From Kingdonia uniflora (taxonomy: Eukaryota > Streptophyta > Magnoliopsida > Ranunculales > Circaeasteraceae): a stretch of DNA of 64,000 nucleotides. The position numbers and the translations under genes were made by a program. Positions within the stretch are counted from its first letter, which is position 1; each line of letters starts with the position of its first letter. The notes under the pieces were generated by a model, which was not told the DNA's origin, ran no database searches, and was given only the letters and a program-made list of their open reading frames with translations. Positions 54,247 through 64,000 of the stretch are shown here, one piece after another. Where the stretch lies: assembly GCA_014058105.1 (NCBI GenBank), contig JACGCM010002568.1, positions 1,426,001-1,490,000 of the forward strand, read 5' to 3'.

Positions 54247-54790
54247 TGAGAAGCTTTTAGTTAGTAGAGAAAGATGAAGAACACCGATTGGTTTAGAAAA
54301 ATAGAGATTCGATTACTTAAACTTGAAGTAATTACAATAAAAACTTTAAAACCTTAGGCTTTTCTCAGAACTCTCTTCAGATCTAACATAACCTAGAAAA
54401 TAACGTAAGTTCCCTTTATATATTTTGGGAACTAAAAAATCATAAAGGAATGGATCTCGAGGAAAAACAATACTTGAGATTCCAAAACACTGCCAGAGTC
54501 GTTAGAACGAACTAGGGAGTCGCTCAAACGACTTTACGACTAATTGGTCTAAACCCTAGAAAAGTTGCCTGGCCGTTCGAACGAAACCAAACTCGTTCGA
54601 ACTAAAATATGGCTCTAGGCCAAAATTCTAGAGGACATGTCAACTCGTTCGAACGACACTCAAAGTCGTTCGAACAAAATATGGCTCTGGGCCAAAATTC
54701 CAGAGGCCATGTCAACTCGTTCAACCGACACTCAACTTCGTTCGAACGACTTTGACAAATCTTCAAAAAGAACTAGATCCACTTGGATCA
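54247..54790 (-). repeat. 3' LTR of E5 (chromovirus-like gypsy)
   Basis: The right boundary is firm: the minus strand reads GGGGGGAGCCA then TGATCCAAGTGG, a polypurine tract followed by an LTR start. The left boundary (TGAGAAGC at about 54247) is a guess. It contains repeated palindromic CGTTCGAACG motifs and a 72-bp tandem duplication (54604-54747). Confidence 0.55.
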
Positions 54791-54849
54791 TGGCTCCCCC
54801 CTTTAGGACCCTTGAGCTCCTACTCAAGCTGGAACGTGAGATGTAGGAA

Positions 54850-55987
54850 TGCGGCGATGCCCAATTCCCTGCTGTACCACTTCGACTAACTCGGTAGCTG
54901 ACCCTTCTTCCCAACTCAGAACAAATCCATAGTACCCCGTCTTGTTGTATTAACCTTCCGCTCTAGAATACCATCCTCCAGTAACAGATCATCTCTTTCC
55001 ATCAATAAGTTATCAACTGACAGTAGGTGAGTATCGATTGCAGAGTCTTCATCCAAAAAAGACGGCTCAAGCAGTTTCAAATGCTCGGCATTAATCACCG
55101 AATAAATCTTCATGAAAGGTGGAAAATCTAACTGGAATGCATTGTCACCAATCTTTATGAGTATCTAAACCAGACCATAACAGATAGGTTTGAGCTTCTT
55201 ACCTTACCCCTTAAGCCGTTCCTTACCCAAATGAAACCAAACGAGGTCGCCTTCAAGAAAAGTACACGCAACCCAATACTTGTCGTGGCGAGCCTTATAC
55301 TTCGCTTGAGTCTTCTTCAACTGAGCTTTAACCACCTCATGAACCTTGTTGATCTTCTCAATGAAACGCTGAGCTTTAACCTGCTCCTCGTCCTCCTTCC
55401 CTGACACCTTCTTGTCGCCAAGACTAAACGCCAAATCAAAAGGGCTTTGCAGCAAGTATCCCAAACAAGCTTTAAAAGAAAACTTCAATGTAGAACCATG
55501 AATCGCCCAGCTGAACGCAAACCAAAGATACGTTAAACTCTCATCCCAAGTCTTAGGATGCTTAGAATGGAATCCCCGTAATAAATGTACCAAAGTGCAA
55601 TTGACGACTTTTCTTTGCCCATCTGTCTGCAGATAAAAAGCGGTACTTCTCTTCAACTTAGCGTCCATCATCCCCCATAACGATCTTCAGAAATGCCCCA
55701 AAATGTGGCTATCCCTAACAGAAATAATAGAAGAAGGGAGCCCAAAATACCTCCAGACGTCTCTAAAAAACAATTGCGCTGCTCCTTCCCCTATAACCAT
55801 CTTCTGGCATGGAATAAGAACAATCATCTTGCTGAATTGATCCACCACCATAAACAAATAGTCAGTCTTACACCTGGTCATGGGCAAACCACCCATAAAG
55901 TTCATCGAAATACTCTCCCAAGGTCGACTAGGAAATGACAATGGTATGTACAGTCCTCTCATCTTATTAGAATGTTTCGATGTATTA
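54850..55987 (-). pseudogene. Integrase of E5, core to C-terminus
   Basis: Core: PRPWESISMNFMGGLPM, DYLFMVVDQFSKM, FRDVWRYFGLPSSIISVRD, with Asn replacing the first catalytic Asp. Then LKRSTAFYLQTDGQRKVVN (third catalytic Glu is Lys), WDESLTYLWFAFSWAIH and SPFDLAF. The C-terminus has QAKYKARHDKYWV, DLVWFHLGKERLKG, then KIYSVINAEHLKLLEPS and a tail to about 54850. This is the chromovirus (Reina/Tekay-like) order. Frame breaks occur at about 55120-55200 and 55680. The N-terminal part is cut at 55987 by E4 and should resume beyond the window. Confidence 0.82.
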
Positions 55988-57106
55988 TGATCGATTATAA
56001 ACCAACGTCTTAAAAGACCTACAAGCGCACGGTGTACCGTTAAGTACAAGGGTAAATGGGGTCGTATCCCAAGAGACTTATGGTGTGAATTATACTTCGA
56101 GCTACTAGTTTTATCCAATAACAACAAGTTTGTATAGGCTTTAAAATAAAAAAAAGAACAAAACAAATTACAAGATAAATTGGACTGGAAACCAACGCAT
56201 CGATTTCACTCTACCCTTTAAAACCCTTAGATAGTAAAAATAATTAAAGTAAATTACGAGTTCCCGTATCGCATATCATTGGCCGGGCATATGCAATACA
56301 TCAAAAAATACAATAGATTTAGTAATTGGGAACTACCCATAAACTAACTTACTCAACCATGGCCAGGTTGATAAGTATAGATTATGTTCTCTTCTCTATG
56401 TTCCTAACCTATCTTGTTATGGTCCAACAAGATGATTACATAGATTCATTATTCCTTCTAATCCTAGCTATGGTCAAGCATAGGAAGAAGGAATACGAAT
56501 ATGCAAAATTTTGGGATAAAGAGAAGGTAATTACTTTAACTAAGCTACACAATCTACACTAAGGCTACATTGGGTGGAGCTTCCTCTAGCCTTAGCTAAG
56601 AATATTAGCTACTCATCCCTTTGATCATTGCCATACTACTATTACTACGATAAAAGTAAAAGATAAGAAAATGAGAAGAATAAGAACTTTATTGCTTATT
56701 GAACCTAAATATTTACACTCTCCAAGATCATCCCTCATGGGTAGAATTCCCCTCCTATTTATAGAGTATAGGAAGGGTTACTAAATATCATCATTAATAT
56801 AAAATCCCCTAAATAATGCTTAAAATCATGCATAGATATTATAACTCATGAGAATAGTATCTATATCTCATTCTCTTCAATGGGTTTCCATGCATGGGCC
56901 TTTGGTTGACAACTTCAAATAAGAATCATTGTTGGAGTGTATCACCCTAGTTCTTCGTTAAAAACTGGAAAAATGTATGACTTGTTTATCATGTGACCGA
57001 TTTCTATAAATTCAAACAAAAATACTATTAGTGTCACATTTATTTAATAAATGACTAGGTAGATATAAATTTAGGAGTTGTACACGCAAATATTACGTGT
57101 CTATCA
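55988..57106 (-). repeat. 3' LTR of E4
   Basis: 1,119 bp, TGATCGATTATAAACC to TGTCTATCA. The first 364 bp match 63637-64000 closely, including GCAAGCGCACGGTGTACC and GGTCGTATCCCAAGAGAC. A purine-rich GTTCGGGGTATT on the minus strand adjoins at 57107. Confidence 0.82.
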
Positions 57107-58562
57107 AATACCCCGAACTTATATTTTGCTAGTCCTCAAGAAAAAGTTAAGAAAAAATAATTTTCGCATGTTACGCGGTTGCATTTAACGTATGTAACAA
57201 GCCGTTAAACCCACAGGTTTAGCCTGGTGGACGAGTGTTGTCTCGTGAGGGTTTACAGTGACTATACCCACAAAAGTCAATAATGATATTTTAAACAATT
57301 CTTGAATAGACATGACTCATTTTTTGTGAATTTAATCTTACTTAGTTGTGACAAAAATATACCAATGAAAATATCCTTAAACTTGCTATTCCCCTAAGTA
57401 TATCAATGAATATTTTAAGCTTATCCAAAACTAGAGGTACTATCTCAAGATTAGAAAGAGATTCAAGTATTTTGCTTTAGCTATATTTGAGTGTACAATG
57501 AAAATAATTTTATCGCCTTATACATTGCCTAGAATAATTTGCTCAGTTTTTGGTAGTCTAGTTCTTACTGGAATAAATTCAATGGTCAGTTCAACATGTG
57601 CCTTAGCCAATTCATCTTCCTATAATTTTTCTTTTATTTATGTTTCTTTTATAAGCCTTTTCTTATTGAGTACATTGTTTCTTAGTGAAGCCTCTGTTAC
57701 AAAGAGTTTTCGTTTGACAATCCTCACTAGTTAGCTAAGGTTGTCAGGGTGCGGTGCCCTATCATGACCTAGAATCATGATTCTCACAAGTAACATTTTC
57801 TTGTGCTCCTTTCACATAGTTCATGGTCAAACTCGAGATTGGTGATAATGTAATGCCCCGAAATTGTGATTATATTTTTGGTCATTAAAGCGATTATTTA
57901 ATATATATTAGGAGTTATATATTATCATACATAGGTGGTAGTTTTTTTGTAGTTAACAACCATTGTACGGAATCACACCTAGGAGTTGTGTGATTTTAAA
58001 CTTGTGGGGTTAAGAGGAAACAAAGGTACGTGAGCTACAAAAAAAGGAGAGATAACCCTAGCCTCCACCAAAATAAAACCACAGAGATGGAGAGAAAAGA
58101 GAAAAAAAAACTCATTATACCACCTTACTGTCATCTAGGGAGAGAGAGAGAACTTGGAAGTGCATCATCCAAACTCTGTCACCACAAAGGAGATCAGTAA
58201 GAGAAGCAACTTTGTAATTTATCGTATTCAACATCTGTTCCTCGGTTGGTTCATTGGTTGTATATTCAACTTACATCATCTTAGGCAAGTACAACTCCTC
58301 TCTTCTCGTTCATGATTTTCTACAATTAGAATAGACGAAGATTCGTTATGCCGTAAATTTTGGTTATCAAACCATGAAGATAATTAAGGTTAGTGGAAGT
58401 TACTTATACTTGTTATATTTTGATGTCAATGACTTGTGAGAATATACTGCGACTTATTAGAGATGCGACTGTTCAATTTAATGCTTGCGTAACAACCCAA
58501 ACGTATATTCTAAATCGGGGACCAATATTTCATATAATATGGCTTATGATTTTATAACTCCC

Positions 58563-58730
58563 ATAGTTACTGTAGCTTGGTTTAGAATAATAAAGTTATT
58601 GTACTAGATAGTTACTGTAGCTTGGCTTAGACTAATAAAATGTTATTGTACTAGATGGCTACTGTAGCTTGGTTTAGAATAATAAAGTTATTGTACTAGA
58701 TGGTTATTGTAGCTTGGTTTAAAATATTAA
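58563..58730 (+). repeat. Tandem repeat of about 47 bp within the solo LTR
   Basis: Four units of the form TAGTTACTGTAGCTTGGTTTAGAATAATAAAGTTATTGTACTAGA, shown here as a description of unit content: each has TACTGTAGCTTGG, then AATAAA, then TTATTGTACTAGAT. The last unit is truncated. Confidence 0.85.
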
Positions 58731-59124
58731 GTAGATGGTGGACCACTTACTTGTGTTGATTTTGAGAAGCTTAATTACAATATGACATATAGCAAGATAA
58801 TAACTCATAGTATTTTAAAGAATAATCTATGATCGGATAATTGAACGATAATGGCATAAGGTTCAGACTATTGCATTTGAGAATTAGATTGGCTATTTTT
58901 CTGCCTGAGGGCTAGTACTTGGAAACCTTGAGTCGAGTAGAGCTATTCAGCTAATGTACCATTTATGAACATTGGTTGCACACTAGAGTTAGTGTTAGTG
59001 TACATCTTGACTAATAAAGTAAAATACAATGTCCAGTGTAACAAGAGATATGTATATTGATATAAAAATCCTTATGAACATAGACTAGGAGTGATTGTAC
59101 ATGCTAGGGGTTTCTTATCGGTCA

Positions 59125-59300
59125 GGTCTACTGGTAAACCATCGGTATTTCCATGGGTATAAATCCCTGAAAGAGCATTGGTCAGGTCACAAGAATTAGC
59201 AGATTCTATGGCATTTCCATGGGTACTAATCCCTAAAAGACATTGGTCAGGTTGAAGAGTACTACCTTAGGCATCTCCGTGGGCATTAAACCCTAAAAGA
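59125..59300 (+). repeat. Imperfect repeat of about 65 bp within the solo LTR
   Basis: Three diverged units share ATTTCCATGGGTA, AATCCCTAAAAGA and CATTGGTCAGGT in that order. Confidence 0.7.
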
Positions 59301-59981
59301 GATATCCAAAGAGATGTTGGATATTATTATTTTGTACAGAGGACGAAAGAGCACAACTACAAAGAAACTCTATGTGTACACAACGCTCCTAGAATAATTC
59401 TTGAAAATATAGTTGGCATCAACATCTCACACACTTACATCATTTCATCTTGTATATTAAACTCATATAGCTCTTAATGCCTTAAAGTAGTAATTATTAG
59501 ATATATGTTTCTTATTGATTGGTGGCTAGAATTTTATAGAGTTAGTCTCCTATTTTACTTGTAACATATTGCAAATATTTAGATAATTACTATACTTGCT
59601 TGGCTGTGGCTTGCTGACGCCTTGCGCGATAATATTTTAGGACCACGTCATTAGCAGCGTTCAGGATCACGAGTAGTATCTGGTAGCGTGCTGTGGTGAC
59701 ATCCCCCAAGTTGTTTCATTTATTTCCATTGACGTGAGATTCTATTTTATTTCTTTAGTTGTAGCCAAATTCATGGAAGACTTGTAGGAGTTGTTGGTCA
59801 GATGTTTATTTTAAATATATATTTCCGCTGCACATATCTGTGTGGATGTAGTATTATTAAATGTTTTTTTATTTACTACATTGTTGGGGTTCATCCATTT
59901 GGGGATGCCCGACCTGTTTATGGCCTCGAGTGGCATATTCTGGTAAGTCTTAGAATATAAATTTTGGGGCGCGATAGATAA

Positions 59982-60843
59982 TTTTTCCTCTTTCAGCTCT
60001 TAATCATGCGAGTAGCCTTGCAGCGTGAAAGTTTTTAGAACACATTTGGCTTATTATTTATTCTTTGGATTGAACTTATTCTAAGGCAGTTTCCACCCTT
60101 GTAGCAAACTATTCCTAACATAAATGTTAAATTTCCCTTATACTGAGCAAAATTTTATTGAAGGAATTAATTGCAAAACTACAGTGAAGTGCACGTTTTC
60201 AAAATATGCTAAGTTAACTTGAATTAGTCGCTAATAAAAAGATAGTAAATTTATGTTAAGATATTCCAAAATATTTTAGTGTATACTTGGTACAATTTAA
60301 AAATTTAAGTTTTTTCATAATATTTATGACAAGGTAAAATCAGTTTAAGTGTTTGGAAATTCATCAAAAATATATCATAAATTATCAAAGAGCCATTATT
60401 TTACTTTTCTTCAAAAAACATTTAAAGAAATGTTTTCCTACCCCCAAACTTAAATGAAACATTTCCCACAATGTTTGAGAGTATAAAAAAATAAAGGAAT
60501 AAAAACTGGAATTTCTCACTTGAATGTGTCATGGGTTGCCTCCCAAGAAGCGCTAAGTTTACTGTTTCAGCCAAACGAATGTACCCCCAAACTTAAAATT
60601 TTCAATATGACTGGAAGGGTACGAAGTTTAAAAGGTGATATACTATCATGGTTGCAAATTCTCTTTTAAAAACTAGATAACACATGACTAGTGATCCTTA
60701 ATATTAGCCCTTAATTGGGCAGATATATTCTGTAAAAACCAGAGAGAGTTTAAAACTAATTCTCTATGAAAATGATTTTTTCTAAAAACTTTGCCTATCA
60801 TTTGATGATTCTAAGTTGAAAATCTTTGACAAATCTAGAAAAA
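59982..60843. other. E4 interior, non-coding
   Basis: Apart from the GGGTTGCCTCCCAAGAAGCG motif near 60535, I see no coding sequence. AT-rich with several CCCCCAAACTTAAA words (60440 and 60583), which recur in such elements. Confidence 0.45.
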
Positions 60844-61404
60844 TCATTTTCTTGAAGATAAAGCAAATACATACACAGTGAACATATTATACTTTAGAAT
60901 TTTCAATACAATCATATGATTACTACATGTTGCAGTAAATAAGAAAATTGGTATACAAGTATTCATCCCCGAAAATGTACTAGATTCAAAACTCGATTTT
61001 CCTGGAACGATATTTTCTTTGAACATTTTCAAAACCCCCATGTTATAGTTGATTATCCAAAAAATGTGATAGGTGGTTCTGACAAAGCAAGTCCGTGAGG
61101 CATCCCCAAAATTATAAATTTTTAAAAAGATGCTTTCTTTTAGTAGAAGAAAAACTATATAACATATTTGTAGATGTGGGGATCGGGGAACAATTAACAC
61201 GAACAAACATTTAAAATTTATGTGCCTAAAATCATAACTTATCTCAAGGGACTCATCCTGACCATTGACGTGGATATTCATTGACTTATGGATATGGCCA
61301 AGTTGAAACATATTTTCAGATGCTAATGATTGTAGCATTTCACGAATCTCAGGATCATTCGAGTCCTCAAAATAATTTAAACATTCATTAACGAAATACA
61401 ACAA
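60844..61404 (-). pseudogene. Hypothetical frame of E4, possible -1 continuation
   Basis: 186-codon frame that overlaps the end of the frame at 61377-61907. After an acidic start (YFEDSNDPEIREMLQSL) it becomes hydrophobic (CYIVFLLLKESIFLKIY) and Cys-rich. No family is recognised, and it could be chance over non-coding LTR-element DNA. Confidence 0.3.
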
Positions 61405-61907
61405 GAATTATCTCCGTACAAGTCCTTAAAATCATTTATGGTCATGGTAACCCCATTAGGCTCCTGAATTGGAGATGTAGGCATTGGTATAGGTGTGGTT
61501 GGTGAATGAGTAACCAAAACAAAATTAACCGCCAATAATAGTGGTATATCCTGTAAATAAGGGTCGTCCACCCACTGGTTTTCAACATTGTATTTTGTGT
61601 CAGGTGGACGCGGGTCAAGGCAAGGCTGAGGTGACTCATAAGGAGACTGAGAAGGAAATGACATGTTGATAACATCCGCAATAGGTTCGAGAATTTCTAA
61701 TTTCTTGACTTTGGTACAAATATCATCATCTACAAATTTCTCGCAAATTATCGTATAATGAGATGGTGATTCCATATATTCATATTTTATCTCGTCATCA
61801 TCATTGTCAGAAAAATCATTAGAGGAGAGGGAAAAATATTCAGTCTCGGTCATAGTTTCCTTGAAACAATTTATTGGGTTAACAAATGAAATGATGGATG
61901 GTGACAT
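61377..61907 (-). CDS. Hypothetical protein of E4
   Basis: 176-codon open frame whose ATG (61905-61907) lies a few bases after the stop of the Gag-like frame (61914-61916), so it could be a second cistron or the continuation of a broken polyprotein. It has an acidic Ser/Asp region (SLSSNDFSDNDDDEIKYEY) and a Pro-rich middle (SPQPCLDPRPP, TTPIPMPTSPIQEP). No catalytic motif. I do not recognise the family. Confidence 0.4.
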   Translation of the reverse strand: MSPSIISFVNPINCFKETMTETEYFSLSSNDFSDNDDDEIKYEYMESPSHYTIICEKFVDDDICTKVKKLEILEPIADVINMSFPSQSPYESPQPCLDPRPPDTKYNVENQWVDDPYLQDIPLLLAVNFVLVTHSPTTPIPMPTSPIQEPNGVTMTINDFKDLYGDNSCCISLMNV

Positions 61908-61913
61908 CGATGG

Positions 61914-62480
61914 TTAAATTTGGAGGGCTTCTTCAAGATCTTCTTGTGACATATGATCGTCGACCTTAAAATATTCATCTTCTAAATCTGTCTCACAATA
62001 TGGTATCCATTCACCCCACGGAGAAAACATTACTTGATTACACTTGAATTCATTCATTTCTAAATTACATGGGGATTTAACTTCGGATTGTTCTTCTTTA
62101 TTGCTTAGAAGTTTTTCATGCTCTATTTTACTCTACGTAGTTGGCAACTGAGTTACCTGAGTCCTTAATCTGGAGATAGATTGGGTCGTAGAAGTTTGAT
62201 TCACCAATGTCTGTTGTTGGAATTGCATTATTTGTTGCTGAAATTGTACTGATTGTTGCATGAAAAGATTTAGGGTATCGTCTAAAGAAAGTTTGGGTGG
62301 ATCGGGTGGGAACTGATTGGATGACTGGATAGACTGATGGGCCTGCATATATGAATAAGATTGGAAAGGCTCTACGTATTGAGAATTTTAGGGATCCCAT
62401 GATTGAAAATGATTTTAAGGTTGTTGCGGGATATTGAATTGTGAGCTGTAAGGATTCCAATGTTTTTGCATGTATGACAT
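61914..62480 (-). pseudogene. Gag-like frame of E4
   Basis: 189 codons from MSYMQKHWNPYSSQFN to EEALQI, with three in-frame stops. The first part (NPYS, Gln/Pro-rich) and the helix LSLDDTLNLFMQQSVQFQQQ followed by ISRLRTQVTQLPTT resemble the C-terminal half of Athila/Tat Gag, where the words are usually of the LE-QVGQLA kind. The tail has FSPWGEWIPYCETDLEDEYF. The N-terminal capsid domain is missing. Confidence 0.55.
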
Positions 62481-62637
62481 TTTAAAATAAAAGCAACACC
62501 CAACGTAATAAACAACCAATCAAACTTAAACTCTAGCACATCAACATTTTTAGAAGTAATAATTAGGTCACCCCTATATTCTTCTATGTTCAAAATGAGT
62601 GCGATGGCAAAAGGCATTGGTTCCTATACTCCCCGGC

Positions 62638-63620
62638 GTCACTATGCTAGTACCAGCTTAAAGTAGATGTTCAGTCATCACGCCTGAGCGAGTTACCTTA
62701 TCGTACGTCAGCACTCGGAATGGTGACATCGTAAACCTACAACCAGTATTTTGCGACGATAGGCTGGGGCCGTATCCTGCGAACCCGTCTTTGTACCCCG
62801 GTCTGGTACACCTATCCGTTGGGTGATGAAATCCCGCGGGAATCTTGCTACTCTTTTTTATTAACAGTTATTTTGAGGTCTGGAACATTCAATTTTCATG
62901 TGATACGAATTTCTTCCTATCCCTAATGAGTGGTCCCACTTGTTGGAGAGCTTTTTGGGTGATGAAATCCCACAAATCTCTAACAGTTTTTACCTTTACT
63001 AATGTTGGAATGAAAAAGAATATTAAACACAGCAATAGGTCAACTCAACTACAGCAAATGTTTTATTAGAACAGCGTGTATTTGTACAGTCCACATGACT
63101 TTATATGTCCTAGTGCCAAGGCGGGGCAGATATGTACCCCTTCTAGATGTCAAGTTTTAAGAAGTACCAACCTACGGGAAGTGTTTCCCGGTGTAGCTGT
63201 GGCCGCCCCTTCACTTAGGGGGCGAAAGAAGGAAGTGCCCCTACACTTAGGGGGCATAAGAAGGATGGATTTGATGATGCTTTTAGTTTTGTGTATTGTC
63301 CATCTCGTTTCCAACTTTGTGACTATCCTGCAAAACAAGAAAAAAAGCATTAGTGAACTTGCGACAACAATATTAATTCAATTTCCAAGTTTATTGTAGT
63401 CTATGATGTCCTGATTTTCAAATGCGCATATCTTTCAGCTCGGCTGAGAGAGAGCATGAAATAATATCATTTTAGAAAGATAATTCAGAAGGAAAAAATA
63501 TTCAAGAATAAAGCTTTCTAGAATTTTGCATTCCTAATGCTCAAAACAAGTTATTAATAAACAGCGGCGTTCTTAATTAGACTATTTTTACTGTTGTTTC
63601 AATAGGCTGTAACACACAAA
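62638..63620. mobile_element. Foreign insert replacing the E4 primer-binding site
   Basis: The E4 leader reads TTCCTATACTCCCCGGC up to 62637. In related elements this continues directly as AACGGCGCC plus AAAAACTTGATCG into the LTR. Here about 980 bp intervene before CAACTAAACAAAAACTTGATCG. The first 220 bp of the insert are GC-richer than the surroundings. It contains GGGTGATGAAATCCC twice (62821 and 62957) and a tandem 32-bp unit with CACTTAGGGGGC (63207-63269). No TIR, TSD or coding match was found. Confidence 0.5.
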
Positions 63621-63636
63621 CAACTAAACAAAAACT

Positions 63637-64000
63637 TGATCGATTATAAATCGACGTCTTAAAAGACCCGCAAGCGCACGGTGTACCATTAAGTACAAGG
63701 GTAAGCGGGGTCGTATCCCAAGAGACTTGTGGTGCGAATTATACTTTGAGCTACTAGTTTTATCCAATAACAATAAGTTTGCATAGGTTTTAAAATTGAA
63801 AAGATGAACAAAACAAATTACAAGATAAATTGAAGTGGAAACCAAGGCATCGATTCCACTCCAGCCTTTAAAACCCTTAGATAACATAAATAATTAAAGT
63901 AAATTACGAGTTTCCGTATCGCATATCCTTGGTCGGGCATATGCAATACATCAAAAAATACAAGAGATTTAGTAATTGAGAACTACCCATAAACCAACTT
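63637..64000 (-). repeat. 5' LTR of E4 (partial, window edge)
   Basis: 364 bp visible, TGATCGATTATAAATCGACG onward, matching 55988-56351 with scattered substitutions. It continues beyond the window. Confidence 0.82.

Larger units (their letters stand above)
57849..59976 (+). mobile_element. Solo LTR of a Del/Tekay-like gypsy element inside E4
   Basis: 2,128 bp from TGTAATGCCCCGAAATTG to TTTTGGGGCGCGATA, the start and end words typical of long Del/Tekay-type LTRs (TGTAACRCCCC ... GGCGTGACA). It is flanked by a perfect 5-bp duplication GATAA (57844-57848 and 59977-59981). No interior is present. Orientation is inferred from these end words. Confidence 0.85.
55988..64000 (-). mobile_element. 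E4: Athila-like non-autonomous gypsy element (5' LTR runs off the window)
   Basis: Two LTR copies starting TGATCGATTATAAA lie at 55988-57106 (3') and from 63637 to the window end (5'). Inside are a Gag-like frame, an extra frame, the motif GGGTTGCCTCCCAAGAAGCGCTAAG at about 60535 (familiar from the post-pol region of Athila/Tat-type elements), a solo LTR and a foreign insert. No RT or integrase is present. It is inserted into the E5 integrase; the right TSD cannot be seen. Confidence 0.75.

Noticed and set aside
62638..62645. CACTA-type transposon start at the E4 insert
   Set aside because: CACTA occurs at the left edge, but no inverted TAGTG end, 3-bp duplication or subterminal repeats were found.

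Overview
This window is AT-rich nuclear DNA from a flowering plant, probably a eudicot. The evidence is one spliced gene of the plant/animal SCAI family with GT-AG introns, surrounded by plant-type LTR retrotransposons (Ty1/copia, Ty3/gypsy of the Tat, chromovirus and Athila-like types), a hAT-like and a pogo-like DNA transposon, a TAA-flanked MITE, SINE-like units and Helitron-like ends. I cannot name the species.

Layout. 1-6.9 kb: intergenic DNA with small repeats, Helitron-like termini, SINE-like units and a MITE about 500 bp upstream of the gene. 6,980-17,308 (+): an apparently intact ten-exon SCAI-family gene of 638 codons. Its intron 2 carries a 3.6-kb deleted copia element that itself holds a hAT-like insertion. 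Intron 7 carries a pogo/Tigger-like relic. All of these have readable target-site duplications (TSDs), and none enters an exon. 17.3-19.56 kb: 3' flank with a possible orphan WD40-like exon and a copia LTR fragment.

19,561-54,238: a nest of three related Ty3/gypsy elements of Tat type (a second, archaeal-like RNase H follows RT-RNase H). The outer element E1 is on the + strand. It is split in its second RNase H by E2 (25,400-38,480, minus strand) and in its integrase C-terminus by E3 (39,700-53,324, minus strand). Both insertions are flanked by 5-bp duplications with one mismatch, and E1 coding sequence resumes on the far side of each. E2 and E3 share, between pol and the 3' LTR, a cassette of three genes in antisense orientation (here called ORF-A, ORF-B and ORF-C). 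ORF-B and ORF-C have conserved TATA boxes. ORF-C is spliced in both copies and has a gypsy-associated domain followed by a coiled coil. About 193-bp tandem repeats separate the cassette from pol. All gag-pol frames of E1-E3 are decayed.

54,240-64,000: the 3' end of a minus-strand chromovirus-like gypsy element (E5), interrupted by a minus-strand Athila-like non-autonomous element (E4) whose 5' LTR runs off the window. E4 contains a 2.1-kb solo LTR with a perfect GATAA duplication and about 1 kb of foreign DNA where its primer-binding site should be.

The only gene likely to serve the plant is SCAI. The rest is layered transposon history. The most interesting part is the duplicated, spliced antisense cassette of E2/E3.
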